DNA from: Fragilaria crotonensis
Taxonomy: Eukaryota; Bacillariophyta; Fragilariophyceae; Fragilariales; Fragilariaceae
Assembly: GCA_022925895.1 (NCBI GenBank)
Contig: JAKSYS010000616.1
Coordinates: 1-37,509, forward strand
Direction of reading: 5' to 3'
Length of the DNA stretch: 37,509 bases
This document shows positions 1 to 9,952 of the stretch, piece by piece (position 1 is the first letter of the stretch; every line of letters begins with the position of its first letter). Under the pieces are notes generated by a model. The model had not been told where the DNA came from and did not search any database. It saw only the letters and a list, made by a program, of their open reading frames with translations. The position numbers and the translations under genes are program-made.

Positions 1-51
1 CAAGCCCAGCTTTGTCGCACATCAATCATCTCTTGATTAAAGTACAAGACG

Positions 52-339
52 ATGGACGAAATCTTGGCAAAGTTTCCAGATGATAAACCCATTCTAATCA
101 GCTTTTACGACGCCAAGACGGAGAACAAAATTAAGGATATTCTCGTGCTGGACCTTGTTGAAGGACCGATGCACCCTTGTCGATTAAGCAAGCAAGATTC
201 TTTAGATATTAAAAGCTTTGGGACATAACACAAGTCTAGCTATAGTTTTGTTCAGGATGGGCAGCCAATTATGCGTTTGTTTGAAGAGACATTATCTGGA
301 ATCGTATCACGTGTCGGTTCATATTGCAACGGAGACTAA
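52..339 (+). CDS. possible short gene, unidentified
   Basis: An ATG at 52 opens a 58-codon frame ending at 228; it begins MDEILAKFPDDKP and has the composition of real protein. A second protein-like stretch, 27 codons starting DGQPIMRLFEE, runs from 256 to a TAA at 339 and is preceded by a TTCAG that could be a splice acceptor. The two may be exons of one small gene, but I see no consensus GTAAGT-type donor in the first stretch, so the joint is not established. The window starts only 51 bases upstream, so more exons may lie outside it. I do not recognise the protein and assign no function. Confidence 0.3.
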
Positions 340-1116
340 GCACGACGTTGTGGTCTCTCGCCGCGATTTTCGTGACGTGAAGGGCGGTATGAAGTTGTTT
401 GAAATATAAATGATACAACGCTTGCAGTTTTATTGGTATTATTAGCATCGCCTTCTTGCTTTGAGGCGAAGAAGACATCCCTGTAGTTTCTTTCCCTGGT
501 TGGATGATTTGAGTGTCGTCTTCTCCAAGGGAGACAGTTATGGTCAAGAGTTGCGGATACATCTCCACTCAATTAGATATGACCAGCCCTAGAGGCACTT
601 ACGGATGAGTGTGTTCAGATCTTGATGCCTCCATTAGTTGTCAATGGTTAGACTCGGGTCTCAGGTACGAGACGACCATTTCCTATAGTTTCACGCATCG
701 TAGTTTCTCAACCTCACGTAAGATGTACTCGGAGTACTGGGCAGGGTTGATTACTACACACTACCGGTCTTCCGGTAGACTGGTAGCCTACTAAGGTAGT
801 TGCACTGTTGCACTTGACTTCGCCAGTTCTTGCTAGCTAGAGTTAGCGTTTTTCTGGATCGTTGCTTTTCAGACATATCTGTATCATACATGTGGCGACA
901 GAATGCCTTTGCCTCCGCTGGTTCTGCCCGTCACCACGTCTTCCCCCTCCTCCATTGAACCACCATGACAATGCTACTACTGGTCGTGAGCACAGCTGAA
1001 GTACACTAATTAATTGTGTGAGTGTGAGCAGCTCTTGAAGCTTTCGTTGAGACAAAAGGCAACTGGCAACAAGCAGCAAGCGTCAGGTGGAATAGCAGCG
1101 GATAGTTGTCGTAATT
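340..1116. other. intergenic region, no supported gene
   Basis: Only short frames without recognisable content are present on both strands. A small perfect inverted repeat, CTACCGG-TCTT-CCGGTAG, lies at 761-778 beside AGTACT words like those in the other spacers. The last 100 bases are presumably the promoter and 5' leader of the eIF3m gene. Confidence 0.5.
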
Positions 1117-2348
1117 ATGTCATCATCAACATTGGTGAACGTCGCGGAAGATGCTGAGAATCGTTTGGTAGCTCTTCTGGCGGGGGCGGTCAGCCAACCT
1201 TTGTGCAGGATTGCGAGCAATGTCTCCTCGATGGAGACGCTGCCGGACTTCTGAAGGTCATCATCACGGATCAAGGTGCCATGGACGAACTCTTGAACGG
1301 TGAAGAAGCTGCATTCTCTTTACTAGTTGCTTTGTTGGAGCGCGTCTCTGCACCTGATCAGGAAGCGCAGCTTGCTGATGCCCTGGCGAACGCTGTCGAG
1401 ACGCAGGTGTCCGATAAGGAACAACAAATTCGACTCCTATCAGCTCTTTACAATCTTAGATCCAGATTTCAAGAAAAATATGCCCTCCTACTCAGAATGA
1501 TTGTTCTGGCGCCGACCTTGGATGGTCGCTTGGGAGAAGTTGTGGACGAGGTTGTGCCGCTGTTGGACGGCTGGTCAATTGGACAGGCTGAACGTAGACC
1601 TCTGTACAAGGCTATTGCACTGAAGGATGGATCTAGGAAGCAAAAGTTCACACTTTTGTTGCTACAAACCTATGGTGATGCTGTAAGTGTTGCTTCTTTG
1701 ACTTTCGACATGTTGCCACAATTCAATTGTCCCATTTTATATTCGTTGGTTCTAATCACGGTTGTCCTCTTTCCCAATAGTCGTCGATCGACGCAGAAGG
1801 CCTCGAAGCCGCGAATGAAGCAGCTGTAGGTGCCATCCGTGACCCAGTCACTCTCTTTCACGAGCAACGGAGCATGCTGGACACTCCTGCAATCAAGGCG
1901 CTTGCCAGTCATGCCAAGGAGCTGTACGGCCTGTTGGAGGTCTTTCAGGAAGGAAAGCTAGAAGATTATCGTGCCTTTCCCAACAAGGACGCTGTCTTGG
2001 CGAAGTATGGACTGAATGAAGAAGAATGCACGTCATATGAGAATCCTTAGCCTGTGTTCGTTGGCAGCAGAGACGGAGGAAGTGCCGTACGATGTCGTTG
2101 CCAAGACTTTGGATGTGTCTCCCGACGAGGTAGAGTCATGGGTCATTGCGGCAGTCTCGTCCGGTCTCCTTTCCGCCAAGATGGATCAAATTCAGCAGAA
2201 AATCATGGTAGAGCGCAGTGTTGTCCGGAAGTTTGATATGGACCAATGGAAGGCACTGCAATCTCAACTTCACTTTTGGAAGACTAACTTGAAAGGAATT
2301 CTAGACGCTCTGCAGCAGGCTGATGTTACGGCAACGGTGACGGCTTGA
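1117..2348 (+). CDS. EIF3M: eukaryotic translation initiation factor 3 subunit M (PCI domain), two frame breaks
   Basis: eIF3m is a PCI-domain subunit of the eIF3 complex, which binds the 40S ribosome during cytoplasmic translation initiation. The start at 1117 gives MSSSTLVNVAEDAENRLVAL, which aligns with the eIF3m N-terminus. Exon 1 runs to 1682; an intron with GTAAGT donor and AATAG acceptor occupies 1683-1780 (98 bases, phase 0); exon 2 runs to 2348. The C-terminal part carries the PCI winged-helix hallmarks: HMRILSL, then DVSPDEVESWVIAAV, then the MDQIQQKIMVERS strand. About 378 residues in all, the usual family length. The frame breaks twice: near 1189-1200 (one base missing, or a 20-base intron 1189-1208) and near 2024 (one extra base), both between well-conserved blocks. 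Consensus errors are the simplest reading. Confidence 0.9.
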
Positions 2349-3441
2349 ATTAGCTACCGTGTAGTTTAATCAAATGGAAGGACATTGTTGAAGGACGAGG
2401 TGATATACTGTCCAGTAACTTATAGTACACTGCACTCCGCGAGTCCCAGCAGAGCTCCACTGCAAGTAGTACCAGCACTACCGGTAGAGTACAGGTAGCT
2501 CAGCGTACTTTTCGTTCTCGCTCGGCAGCTCCGCAGATGCCCCCCATGTCTGGGTACTGGTACGACGTACCGCTGGTATCTGGTACGCTAATTTCCGTAC
2601 CGGAGAACTGAGTACAATAGTACAGTACCCAGTACCCACGCAACAGTTCTGTAGTAGACTCTACTGCAGTACTGGAGGACCACCGTCTGTGTATGCGTGG
2701 TATCTACTATATACTACATAGTACGGACGAATGAGCAAATTCCGAACGGTTAAAGAATTGTCTGAGGGAGCACTGCAAAGGTCCATTAGGAATGGGGATA
2801 AAGGACTTCGAGCTCCGACGTCGGAACAATTCATATTGCTTTCACCCAAACACCTGCCAGAGCTCAAGGATCCACGACGCAGAGCCCGGTTGGGGTTGTG
2901 GTTTGTGGTGGCTTGGCGCTTGTCCGTCGTCGCGATGGTTCAGAGCCTTTGTCGCAGGCGTTACATGACCTTTTTGACAAGAAACGACGCCGTTATTGTC
3001 ATTGTCATTTCATCGTCGCTGTGTCTTTGCACGAAGAGGGTTGTTACAGGTTTATATCAACTAGAAGAATGTGAGAAATCGAACGCCATTGTTGAATGTC
3101 GTGTTTTCGATGCTTCAGCTGCGTTTGTACTGCGCGTTACGTAGGAATCAGTACTGGAAGTCCTGCACTATGTCCGTACAATGGCGTACGTCCTCTGGAT
3201 GTAGATCTTTCCGGTGGGATCATGAGTCTAGGTCTTCATTTGAAGCCACCTACTACTAGGTACCTGCATTCCATCCCCATGTAACTGTTGATGTTGTGTC
3301 CTGCAGAGAGATAAAACATGGCTACAGCGGAAATCGTTTTCGCATAATGCTGTTGAGCCTGAGCCATGTTCTAGTGACTTACTCTGCTTTCTCCCTTTTG
3401 CCTACTGTTTTTGACAACAGCGATTTGAGAATACCTGTATC
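2349..3441. other. intergenic region between eIF3m and NOT2
   Basis: This 1.1 kb spacer contains a GTAC-rich cluster (separate entry) and a 137-codon open frame at 2731-3144 whose translation I do not recognise and whose composition is not convincing. The right part, up to 3441, is probably the promoter and 5' leader of NOT2; a TCCTGCAG near 3300 could be a leader splice acceptor. Confidence 0.45.
2396..2730. repeat. cluster of palindromic GTAC words
   Basis: The stretch is dense in GTAC, AGTACT, TACCGG and CCAGTAC words in irregular spacing, without a fixed repeat unit. The same vocabulary recurs in spacers near 5160-5285, 8580-8640, 9635-9655, 19055-19095 and 22320-22455, and is rare inside host genes. 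Function is unknown. Confidence 0.6.
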
Positions 3442-3755
3442 ATGGACTCTATTCCAACATCATCAAGCGCAGCAACATCAGCTACCAACTCCTTAGACGG
3501 AAGAGGGGTTGGTGGAGGCGGTTCTGACTTTCTGAACCTGGGTATGTTTGGTCATCCCTCAGGGGTTGGCGATCTTTTACTTGGCACTGGTAGTTTCGGT
3601 GGTTCTCTCGGCGGGTACGGCAACGAGTCTGGAGGGTCAAACTCGGTAACATCTGGTGGGGTTGCTGTATCATCGGGTTCGTCGGCGTTCGACCTCAATG
3701 ACTTTCCAAGTCTTGGTGGTTCAGGGTCAAGTAACGGTCTTGCAGCAGCTCTGCG

Positions 3756-3806
<51 letters not shown>

Positions 3807-4934
3807 ACAGCAACAAGCACTGGCACATCAACAAATGCTACAGGGAGCAAGCAAAAACTCGAACACAGCGAACCTGTATCGTCTCGCAATGCAAGCTGGG
3901 GCAAATGGTGGTCCAAACTTCACGATGGCAACTGAAGACTTTCCAGCATTACCGGGAGCACCTGTAGGCGGTGGGGCAAACGGATTGCTAGTAGGACAGG
4001 TAGATTCTGGTCTATTACTGGGAGCGAACGGAATATCCGGGCTGTCATTGACCGGATCAGGTAGCTCATTTGGTGCCGCTCCAGTATCTCGATCTACTGG
4101 AGCGGGCGGTTTGTACGGTGCTGAGTTGGAAAATGCTTCGAGTCAAATGGACGGCGGTCTTCTTGGTGGAGGGGGACTCGGAGGACTTGGTGGTTTGCAA
4201 TTAGGACCATCGAACCAAGGCTCGTCGCTACTCCAGCAACGATCCACAACGCTCATCGCTGCAGGAAACGCGGCGACAGGCCTACCTCCAGCCCCGGGAG
4301 CGACGTCAGTAGCAGGTTCCGCTCTGGGTGGTGACTTTGGTTTGCTGGGGTTGTTGAGCGTGATTCGCATGACTGATGAAGATAGAAACGCGTTGGCGAT
4401 AGGGACCGATCTGACGATGCTTGGTATGAATTTGAACTCAGGCGACAACTTGTACACCAACTTTGCTAGCCCATGGTCAGAAGCACCCGCAACGAAAGAG
4501 CCTCATTATCAGGTATGTCTCGGACCTGCCATATCTATCCTCAGATGTGATAGGAGATGCCTCACACCTTGTTGGTTTCCGCAGCTTCCCATGTGTTACT
4601 ACATGCAACCGCCGGCACTCAAGACGGGCCACTTGTCAAGTTCCAGTTGGAAACTTTGTTTTACATTTTCTATGCTCTACCAAAAGATGTGTTACAGGCG
4701 TACTCGGCGCAAGAACTGTATTCGAGGGATTGGAGGTATCATGCAGAGTTGAAACGATGGTTCAAACGTGCAAGTCCGGCTGATGGAGTTGCGAGTATCG
4801 CAAGCGGGGCTCCCCAGTTCGTGTATTTCGATATCAACACTTGGGAACGACGTCTCTTTTCGGGCAATCTGCAGAACCTATCCACTGGCTTTCTGACTGA
4901 AGACGATGTGCGGGTGAAGTTTTCCAACTCGTAG
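3442..4934 (+). CDS. CNOT2: CCR4-NOT complex subunit NOT2 (CNOT2-like), one frame break
   Basis: NOT2 is a scaffold subunit of the CCR4-NOT complex, which drives mRNA deadenylation and regulates transcription. Exon 1 (3442-4512) encodes a low-complexity Gly/Ser/Gln-rich N-terminus with two short DFP motifs (NDFPSLG and EDFPALPG), then the family signature IGTDLTMLGMNLNS and FASPWSEAP. A 72-base intron (4513-4584, GTATGT...CGCAG) separates exon 2, which begins LPMCYYMQPP and carries the diagnostic NOT2/3/5 block LETLFYIFYALPKD, then ELYSRDWRYH. The stop is at 4932. The frame slips by one missing base near 4625-4640, between LKTGHL and VKFQLETLF. Both sides match plant NOT2 without a gap, so the break lies within conserved sequence and is probably a consensus error. 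Confidence in identity is high. Confidence 0.93.
3757..3816 (+). repeat. poly-glutamine tract (20 codons) in NOT2
   Basis: Twenty consecutive Gln codons, a mixture of CAA and CAG, lie in the disordered N-terminal region between the two DFP motifs. The mixed codons show it is not a pure trinucleotide microsatellite, so it is likely more stable than a CAG-only run. Confidence 0.95.
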
Positions 4935-5407
4935 ATGTAGGTGCATTCATTTGACTCCAGTTACTTGGGTGATAACTCATACCACGAGATGAAATGCGTG
5001 CACATGCCGGACAGAAGGAGCTACTCTAAATGTATGCGATAGCGACTGGAAGATTTACAACAATCTCACATGCAATGAATCACGTGCTTTTCCGGATTGC
5101 CAGATCCTCCTCATATTTCCTCCTTGGTTGGCTTTTCCCAACTTCCGCTCGCTGACCTCTGAGGTACACTTGTACCAGACAGCGGAGTATTGTACCTTGA
5201 ACGGCACGTAGAGTAGACGAGGGTGCAGTCTACCAAGTACTGTACCAAGCTTTGAGTACAGTAGTACTCCGAGTACCGGATAGATACGGAATCACTTTTT
5301 GCTGACGTCATGCTTGCGTTAACGCCTGCGTCATTCTTTCCTTCAATTTCACACAAGATTGTTGACACAAATCTTCATTGCATAGCATTCGTATCAACAT
5401 CAACAAC
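4935..5407. other. intergenic region upstream of SHMT
   Basis: There is no coding signal. A GTAC/AGTACT-rich patch occupies about 5160-5285, and the final 100 bases, pyrimidine- and A-rich, are presumably the SHMT promoter and leader. Confidence 0.5.
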
Positions 5408-7201
5408 ATGCTCACCTCCATCCGCAGTTCGGTGGCACCGGCCGTACGCCGCACTTCCACTCGTTTGTTCGGTTCTTCAGCAGGAGCAGATCTCAACAAG
5501 CGATTGACAGAACAAGACCCCGAACTTTGCAAGCTTATTGAACAGGAAAAAGCCAGGCAGCGAAATTCTCTTGTCTTGATTGCGTCCGAGAACTTCACAT
5601 CCAGGGCTGTTCTTGATGCTCTTGGATCGGTTCTCTCGAACAAGTACAGTGAGGGTTACCCGGGCGCACGCTATTATGGTGGAAACGAGAATATTGACCA
5701 GGTGGAACTACTATGCCAGAAGCGAGCTCTGGAGGCTTTCAAGCTCGATCCTGATGAGTGGGGTGTGAATGTTCAGTCCCTCTCTGGATCTCCTGCCAAC
5801 TTCCAGGTAAGTCGCATTAACGTGCTTCGCTGGTTGGAAGTCAGAGGCGCAATTTGATTCAGTGTTTTGGAGGGCAAGTGGATTGTCATCGTTATAGTCA
5901 CCGAAATCACAGCGTGCGTGACGTCAGATACTGATTTTCTTCGTGAATATTCTACGAAATTCACATTCTTCGAAATTCACATACCGTACCGGTGAAGTGG
6001 TCAAACCCGTGGTATGCCGCACTCCAGTGGTCCTCTCTCACCAACTTAGCTCACGTTTCTTGATCTCCATCATTCCATCATGCTTAGGTCTATACTGCCC
6101 TGCTTGATACGCATGATAGAATTCTCTCGTTGGACCTTCCTCACGGAGGTCATCTCTCGCACGGATACCAAACTGCAAACAAGAAGATCTCCATGGTTTC
6201 CCGTTATTTTGAGTCAATGCCGTACCGCCTTGATGAGACCACGGGGCAAATTGATTACGATCAGATGCAGAAAAGCGCTGAGCTCTTCCGTCCAAAATTG
6301 ATTGTCGCTGGTGCCTCCGCTTATTCTCGTCTCATTGACTATCAGCGTATCCGCGAAATTGCTGATTCAGTAGGCGCCTACGTCCTTAACGACATGGCTC
6401 ACATTTCAGGTCTCATCGCTGCCGAGGTCATTCCTTCTTGCTTTCCTTACGCGGATGTTGTCACCACCACTACTCACAAGAGTCTCCGTGGACCTCGTGG
6501 AGCCATGATCTTTTACCGCAAGGGACAAAGGGTACGGACAAGAAGGGCAACCCAATCATGTATGACTACGAGGACAAGATCAACTTCGCAGTTTTCCAGG
6601 TCTTCAGGGCGGTCCACACAACCACACAATCGGAGCTCTTGCAACATGTTTGAAGCAAGTCAACACCCCAGAATTTGTTGAATACCAGAAGCAGGTGTTG
6701 CTGAACTGCAAGCGTATGGCCGACGAGCTTACGAAGTTGGGGTACAACCTCGTTAGTGGAGGAACCGACAACCATTTAGTGCTGGTGGACCTCAAGTCGT
6801 CTCGTAGTATTGACGGAGCTCGTGTTGAGCGCATTTTGGAGCTAGCATGTATGGCCACGAACAAGAACACAATCCCCGGCGACACCTCTGCGTTGACCCC
6901 AGGTGGAATCCGAATGGGTGCTCCAGCTCTGACGTCACGTGGATTCAAGGAGGATGACTTTGCCAAGGTTGCTCAATTTTTCGACCGAGCCGTCGCTATT
7001 GCGGTACGTCTGCAGAAAACTGAGCAGGGAAAGAAGTTGAAGAGCTTCAAGGAAATGTGTTCAGTTGGGCCAAGTGTGGACGCCGATCTTGTTCAACTCC
7101 GTTCAGATGTTTCCGAATTTGCTTGCTCGTTCCCAACCGTGGGTTTCACTGAGGATGAAATGGAATTCACGGGACCGTACAATGTTGACTTCGTTGCCTA
7201 G
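5408..7201 (+). CDS. SHMT: serine hydroxymethyltransferase, probably mitochondrial, two frame breaks
   Basis: SHMT is a pyridoxal-phosphate enzyme that interconverts serine plus tetrahydrofolate with glycine plus 5,10-methylenetetrahydrofolate; it supplies one-carbon units and acts in photorespiratory glycine metabolism. The ATG at 5408 opens an Arg/Ser-rich leader ([15 protein letters not shown]) resembling a mitochondrial presequence, then [22 protein letters not shown] and [10 protein letters not shown]. An intron of 281 bases (5807-6087, GTAAGT...CTTAG, phase 0) follows. Exon 2 has [14 protein letters not shown] and the cofactor motif [13 protein letters not shown], with the PLP lysine codon at 6478-6480. 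The frame loses one base in a G run at 6530-6532 and one in a C run at 6596-6597; each side continues the conserved family sequence. The C-terminus ([16 protein letters not shown]) is intact. Homopolymer consensus errors are likelier than decay. Confidence 0.97.
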
Positions 7202-7473
7202 ACTTCAGCGGCAACCGTGCCACCCTAAAATTACTGCAACATAAGGCAGGTTCGCGTTACGTTAACATATTTCAGCAGTGTTTTGTATGAGAAGGATCCA
7301 CAAATGATCTGCAGTGCGTAGCGCTGTACTACCCTGATGAGAACCAACAAAGCGAACAAACTATGCTATAGGAACACGTACACCAAGTTAGTCGCGCATT
7401 CCTTATCGCAGAGAACAGCACCTTTTATCTTTGACATGAAGTGTGGATTGGATCCATACCTGACGGCTTCCCA

Positions 7474-8191
7474 TCATTCAGCTTTTACTCTGGGCCAGAA
7501 GGTCAACCCCACGGATTCGTATGCCGCTCTCGCACGTTCCACGCCCTCCGGATCCGTTTCTGAAAAGATCTTGAAGTTTTCCCGGCCAATGGCAAGAGCT
7601 TCCTTGACCATCGCAGCCGTCCGCATGGATGGAGGGATGTAGTACCCTGGAGGTTGACAACCATCGTCAATCTCTCCATGTTGGTGCATCAAGATTACCA
7701 CCGAGTCGCCCTGTTGAATCGGACCGCCGACCAGCACTTGGCATGAAACACCGGCTTCGTTCCAGATGGATTCCATCATTCCAGGAACTCCATTCTTTCT
7801 TTCATTATACATACAAGGAACGGTGGGCCGATGAACCAAGACGCGACATTCGGGCCCGAGTTGGATGACGCAGCCCTTGGCGTCCAAAAGCTCTTGGGCT
7901 GAGACGCCCCTCACGACAATATTGCGGCGTAAATCTCCCCAGCTCGCGAGTCGGGGCAGCTGATGCCTGTCAAATGCCGCTTCGACAGAATCGGCACTGA
8001 TTAGGGTGAGTTGTCGTCCTGGCTCGGGCGCTCCCTTGCAGAGTCGGGACGAGCGAAATAGAGAATACGTCCCGACGTTGTTACAATAACGATCACCATC
8101 GAGACCCTTTCCTGCAATCAATTGGCCTTGTTGGATGGATTGCATGGGCTTCGATGAAGCGGGAGATAAAAAAGATTCCTTCAATCGACAT
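7474..8191 (-). CDS. MOSC-domain protein, one frame break near start
   Basis: MOSC domains occur in molybdenum-cofactor sulfurases and mARC-type enzymes and in many stand-alone proteins thought to carry sulfur on a Cys. Visible are AGKGLDGDRY, GRQLTLISADSVEAA, LRRNIVVRGV, the block HRPTVPCMYNERKNGVPGMM holding the conserved Cys, and VLVGGPIQQGDSV. Together these cover the whole domain. The best start is the ATG at 8191 (ACCATGTCG context), giving MSIEGIFFIS; it joins the main frame through a one-base loss at about 8163-8172, in a T-rich stretch. Without that correction the frame would need a non-ATG start. About 238 residues, fitting a single-domain MOSC protein. The substrate cannot be told from sequence. 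The gene is divergent from RPA3 and shares its upstream region. Confidence 0.88.
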
Positions 8192-8780
8192 GGTAAAAAA
8201 ATCTTTGATAGTCGACTTTCAATAGTGCCGCAACAGCAGACGCTCTTCTCTCTTGCTCTCTTTGGTAGGCAAGTAACGCCCTTCGAGTATGATCGAGTGG
8301 GGGTATTGTTTTGCGTCACCTGTCAGCTCTCGTTTATCAAACAGAACCAACAGAATTCTTGTTTCAGGAATTTGAGAAGGACTTCAGATTGCAACCTCGC
8401 CCATAGCAGTCGGCATTTTGGCAGATGTGGAATAGTACACATGGTACGTATGTTCATATAAATATATCAATATGACACATACAGAGTCGACAGAAACATG
8501 CTAGTAGTAGATTTGTGTAGCACTACGAGTTTTGCCCTGGCACTCCAGTAACTGGTCCCTTTCGACCTCAAAGCACTGCTACATGTACGAGTACCGATAC
8601 TCCCTACTTTTCAAGTAGCAAGTACTGGAGTACTTGTACTCCCAGCTCCCACTGCGAAGTATTTGAACTTTTGGCGCGCAATGTATTTATATCTGAGAGA
8701 ACGGGACGAAGCAAAAAAAACATTTCGTGTTGTGTCTCCTTTCGCTTCTCCATCTCCCCGCTTTCTTCCCATTCGAAACA
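8192..8780. promoter_or_regulatory. shared upstream region of divergent MOSC and RPA3 genes
   Basis: The 589-base spacer separates two divergent starts. It holds GTAC/AGTACT words at about 8580-8640 and a TATTTATAT stretch at 8684-8692, about 90 bases before the RPA3 start, which could serve as a TATA-like element. Nothing here looks like a gene. Confidence 0.4.
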
Positions 8781-9243
8781 ATGACTTCGCAACCTGACGG
8801 ATCCTATCCTCGCCTGAATGGAAAGCTCATGGAGAGTGGTCGCTGCGCCAACATGATTGTTTCGTTGGTAGGCAAAGTACTCTTGTTTGACGGAAATAAC
8901 ATTGACCTTGAGTGTTCAGACGGTGTCGTTACTAAAGTCCTATGCGAGCCGGATGCGCAAGTTCAGCTGGGATCCATCTATGAGCTAGTCGGGCATGCCA
9001 ATAGCGATGGGACTTTGCAAGTAAGTGACAGATCTGTGTGCGTTGTCTGGAATGCAGATAATCTAATGTTGTTCGACATGTCCACTGACGACCTCTCGCT
9101 TGCATCCGCACCATCATATCAATGCAGCTTTTTGTCACACGAGAACTATCGGTCGACATGGATTTGAAATTTACAACCGAATGATAGTGGAGGTTCAGCA
9201 CAATCCAAAGTTTGTCGACTACTTTCCGTCCATTCCGGCGTGA
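8781..9243 (+). CDS. RPA3: replication protein A small subunit (RPA3/RPA14-like), one frame break
   Basis: RPA3 is the small OB-fold subunit of the trimeric single-strand DNA-binding complex used in replication and repair. Exon 1 (8781-9020) gives PRLNGKLM, then VSLVGKVLLFDGN, DLECSDG and YELVGHANSDGTLQ, the beta strands of a small OB fold. An intron of 107 bases (9021-9127, GTAAGT...TGCAG, phase 0) follows. Exon 2 continues LFVTRELSVDMDL and, after one missing base near 9166, EIYNRMIVEVQHNPKFVDYF, which matches the C-terminal trimerisation helix. Uncorrected, the protein would stop 18 codons into exon 2 without the helix. About 118 residues, the family's usual length. The family is divergent, so identification rests on the fold pattern and the C-terminal block. 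Confidence 0.85.
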
Positions 9244-9952
9244 ACGAAGGAAGGGTACCTGGTACACCCGTCGATTGGATGGTATCCATAACTCTAAACG
9301 GAAACCGATGGTTTCTGTCGCTGCTATACACTGTCTTACAGGATCTCCGTTCAAGATACCTGGTACTGGAGTGCTTGGCAATCGTATCACGGTCACACCA
9401 TGCCTTCAGGTGATTTCATGAAGTGTGAAGTGTAAACTATCGTAATTTCGTTGTATGCAAAGCCATAACCTATTCAGCACGTACAGTGTGAGCATGCGTC
9501 TACTCCAAGCACACGATGCATACATTCGTTTTCATTGCAGCATTCTCGAGGTCAATTACGCCATTGTTTTGTCTCGTTGTCGTATCATAATGTGTTGCAA
9601 CTCATTGCGTTATGCGCACACATGAAATGGTAGTGTACACTGTACACTGTACAATGGGGTTAATGTTTCAAGTTTCAACGACCCGAACGTTTGACTCATT
9701 CGACCAAGAAACCCGTCCGACCACCAACCAATGGCGAAAACGGCAGGAGACAGACAGGAGTCGAATTCACAATTCACACTCACATCCGGATGAAATTGAA
9801 TTTTCATCACATTCGGCGGCAGCGGATTGTCACTTGGCACATTGGTTTTGTTTCTTCATTTTCGTCTGCAGTTTCATTCAACTGGACACGTTACTGAGTA
9901 TTCCAAGTACTCCAATTGCATCAATATCATAAGTCTCAACCTGTAGTTTCCA
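9244..9952. other. intergenic region upstream of the ABC-class ATPase
   Basis: No gene is supported. A short tandem of GTACACT units (GTACACTGTACACTGTAC) lies near 9635-9653. I searched all frames for the missing N-terminal part of the downstream ATPase family and did not recognise it. Confidence 0.5.

Noticed and set aside
269..568. 99-codon minus-strand frame
   Set aside because: No domain pattern; it overlaps the protein-like plus-strand segment at 256-339.
2731..3144. 137-codon open frame on plus between eIF3m and NOT2
   Set aside because: No recognisable motif, unconvincing composition, and it overlaps the presumed promoter and leader of NOT2.
9612..9932. Plus-strand open frame upstream of the ABC ATPase as its missing N-terminus
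   Set aside because: The translation shows none of the family's N-terminal motifs and no splice signal joins it.
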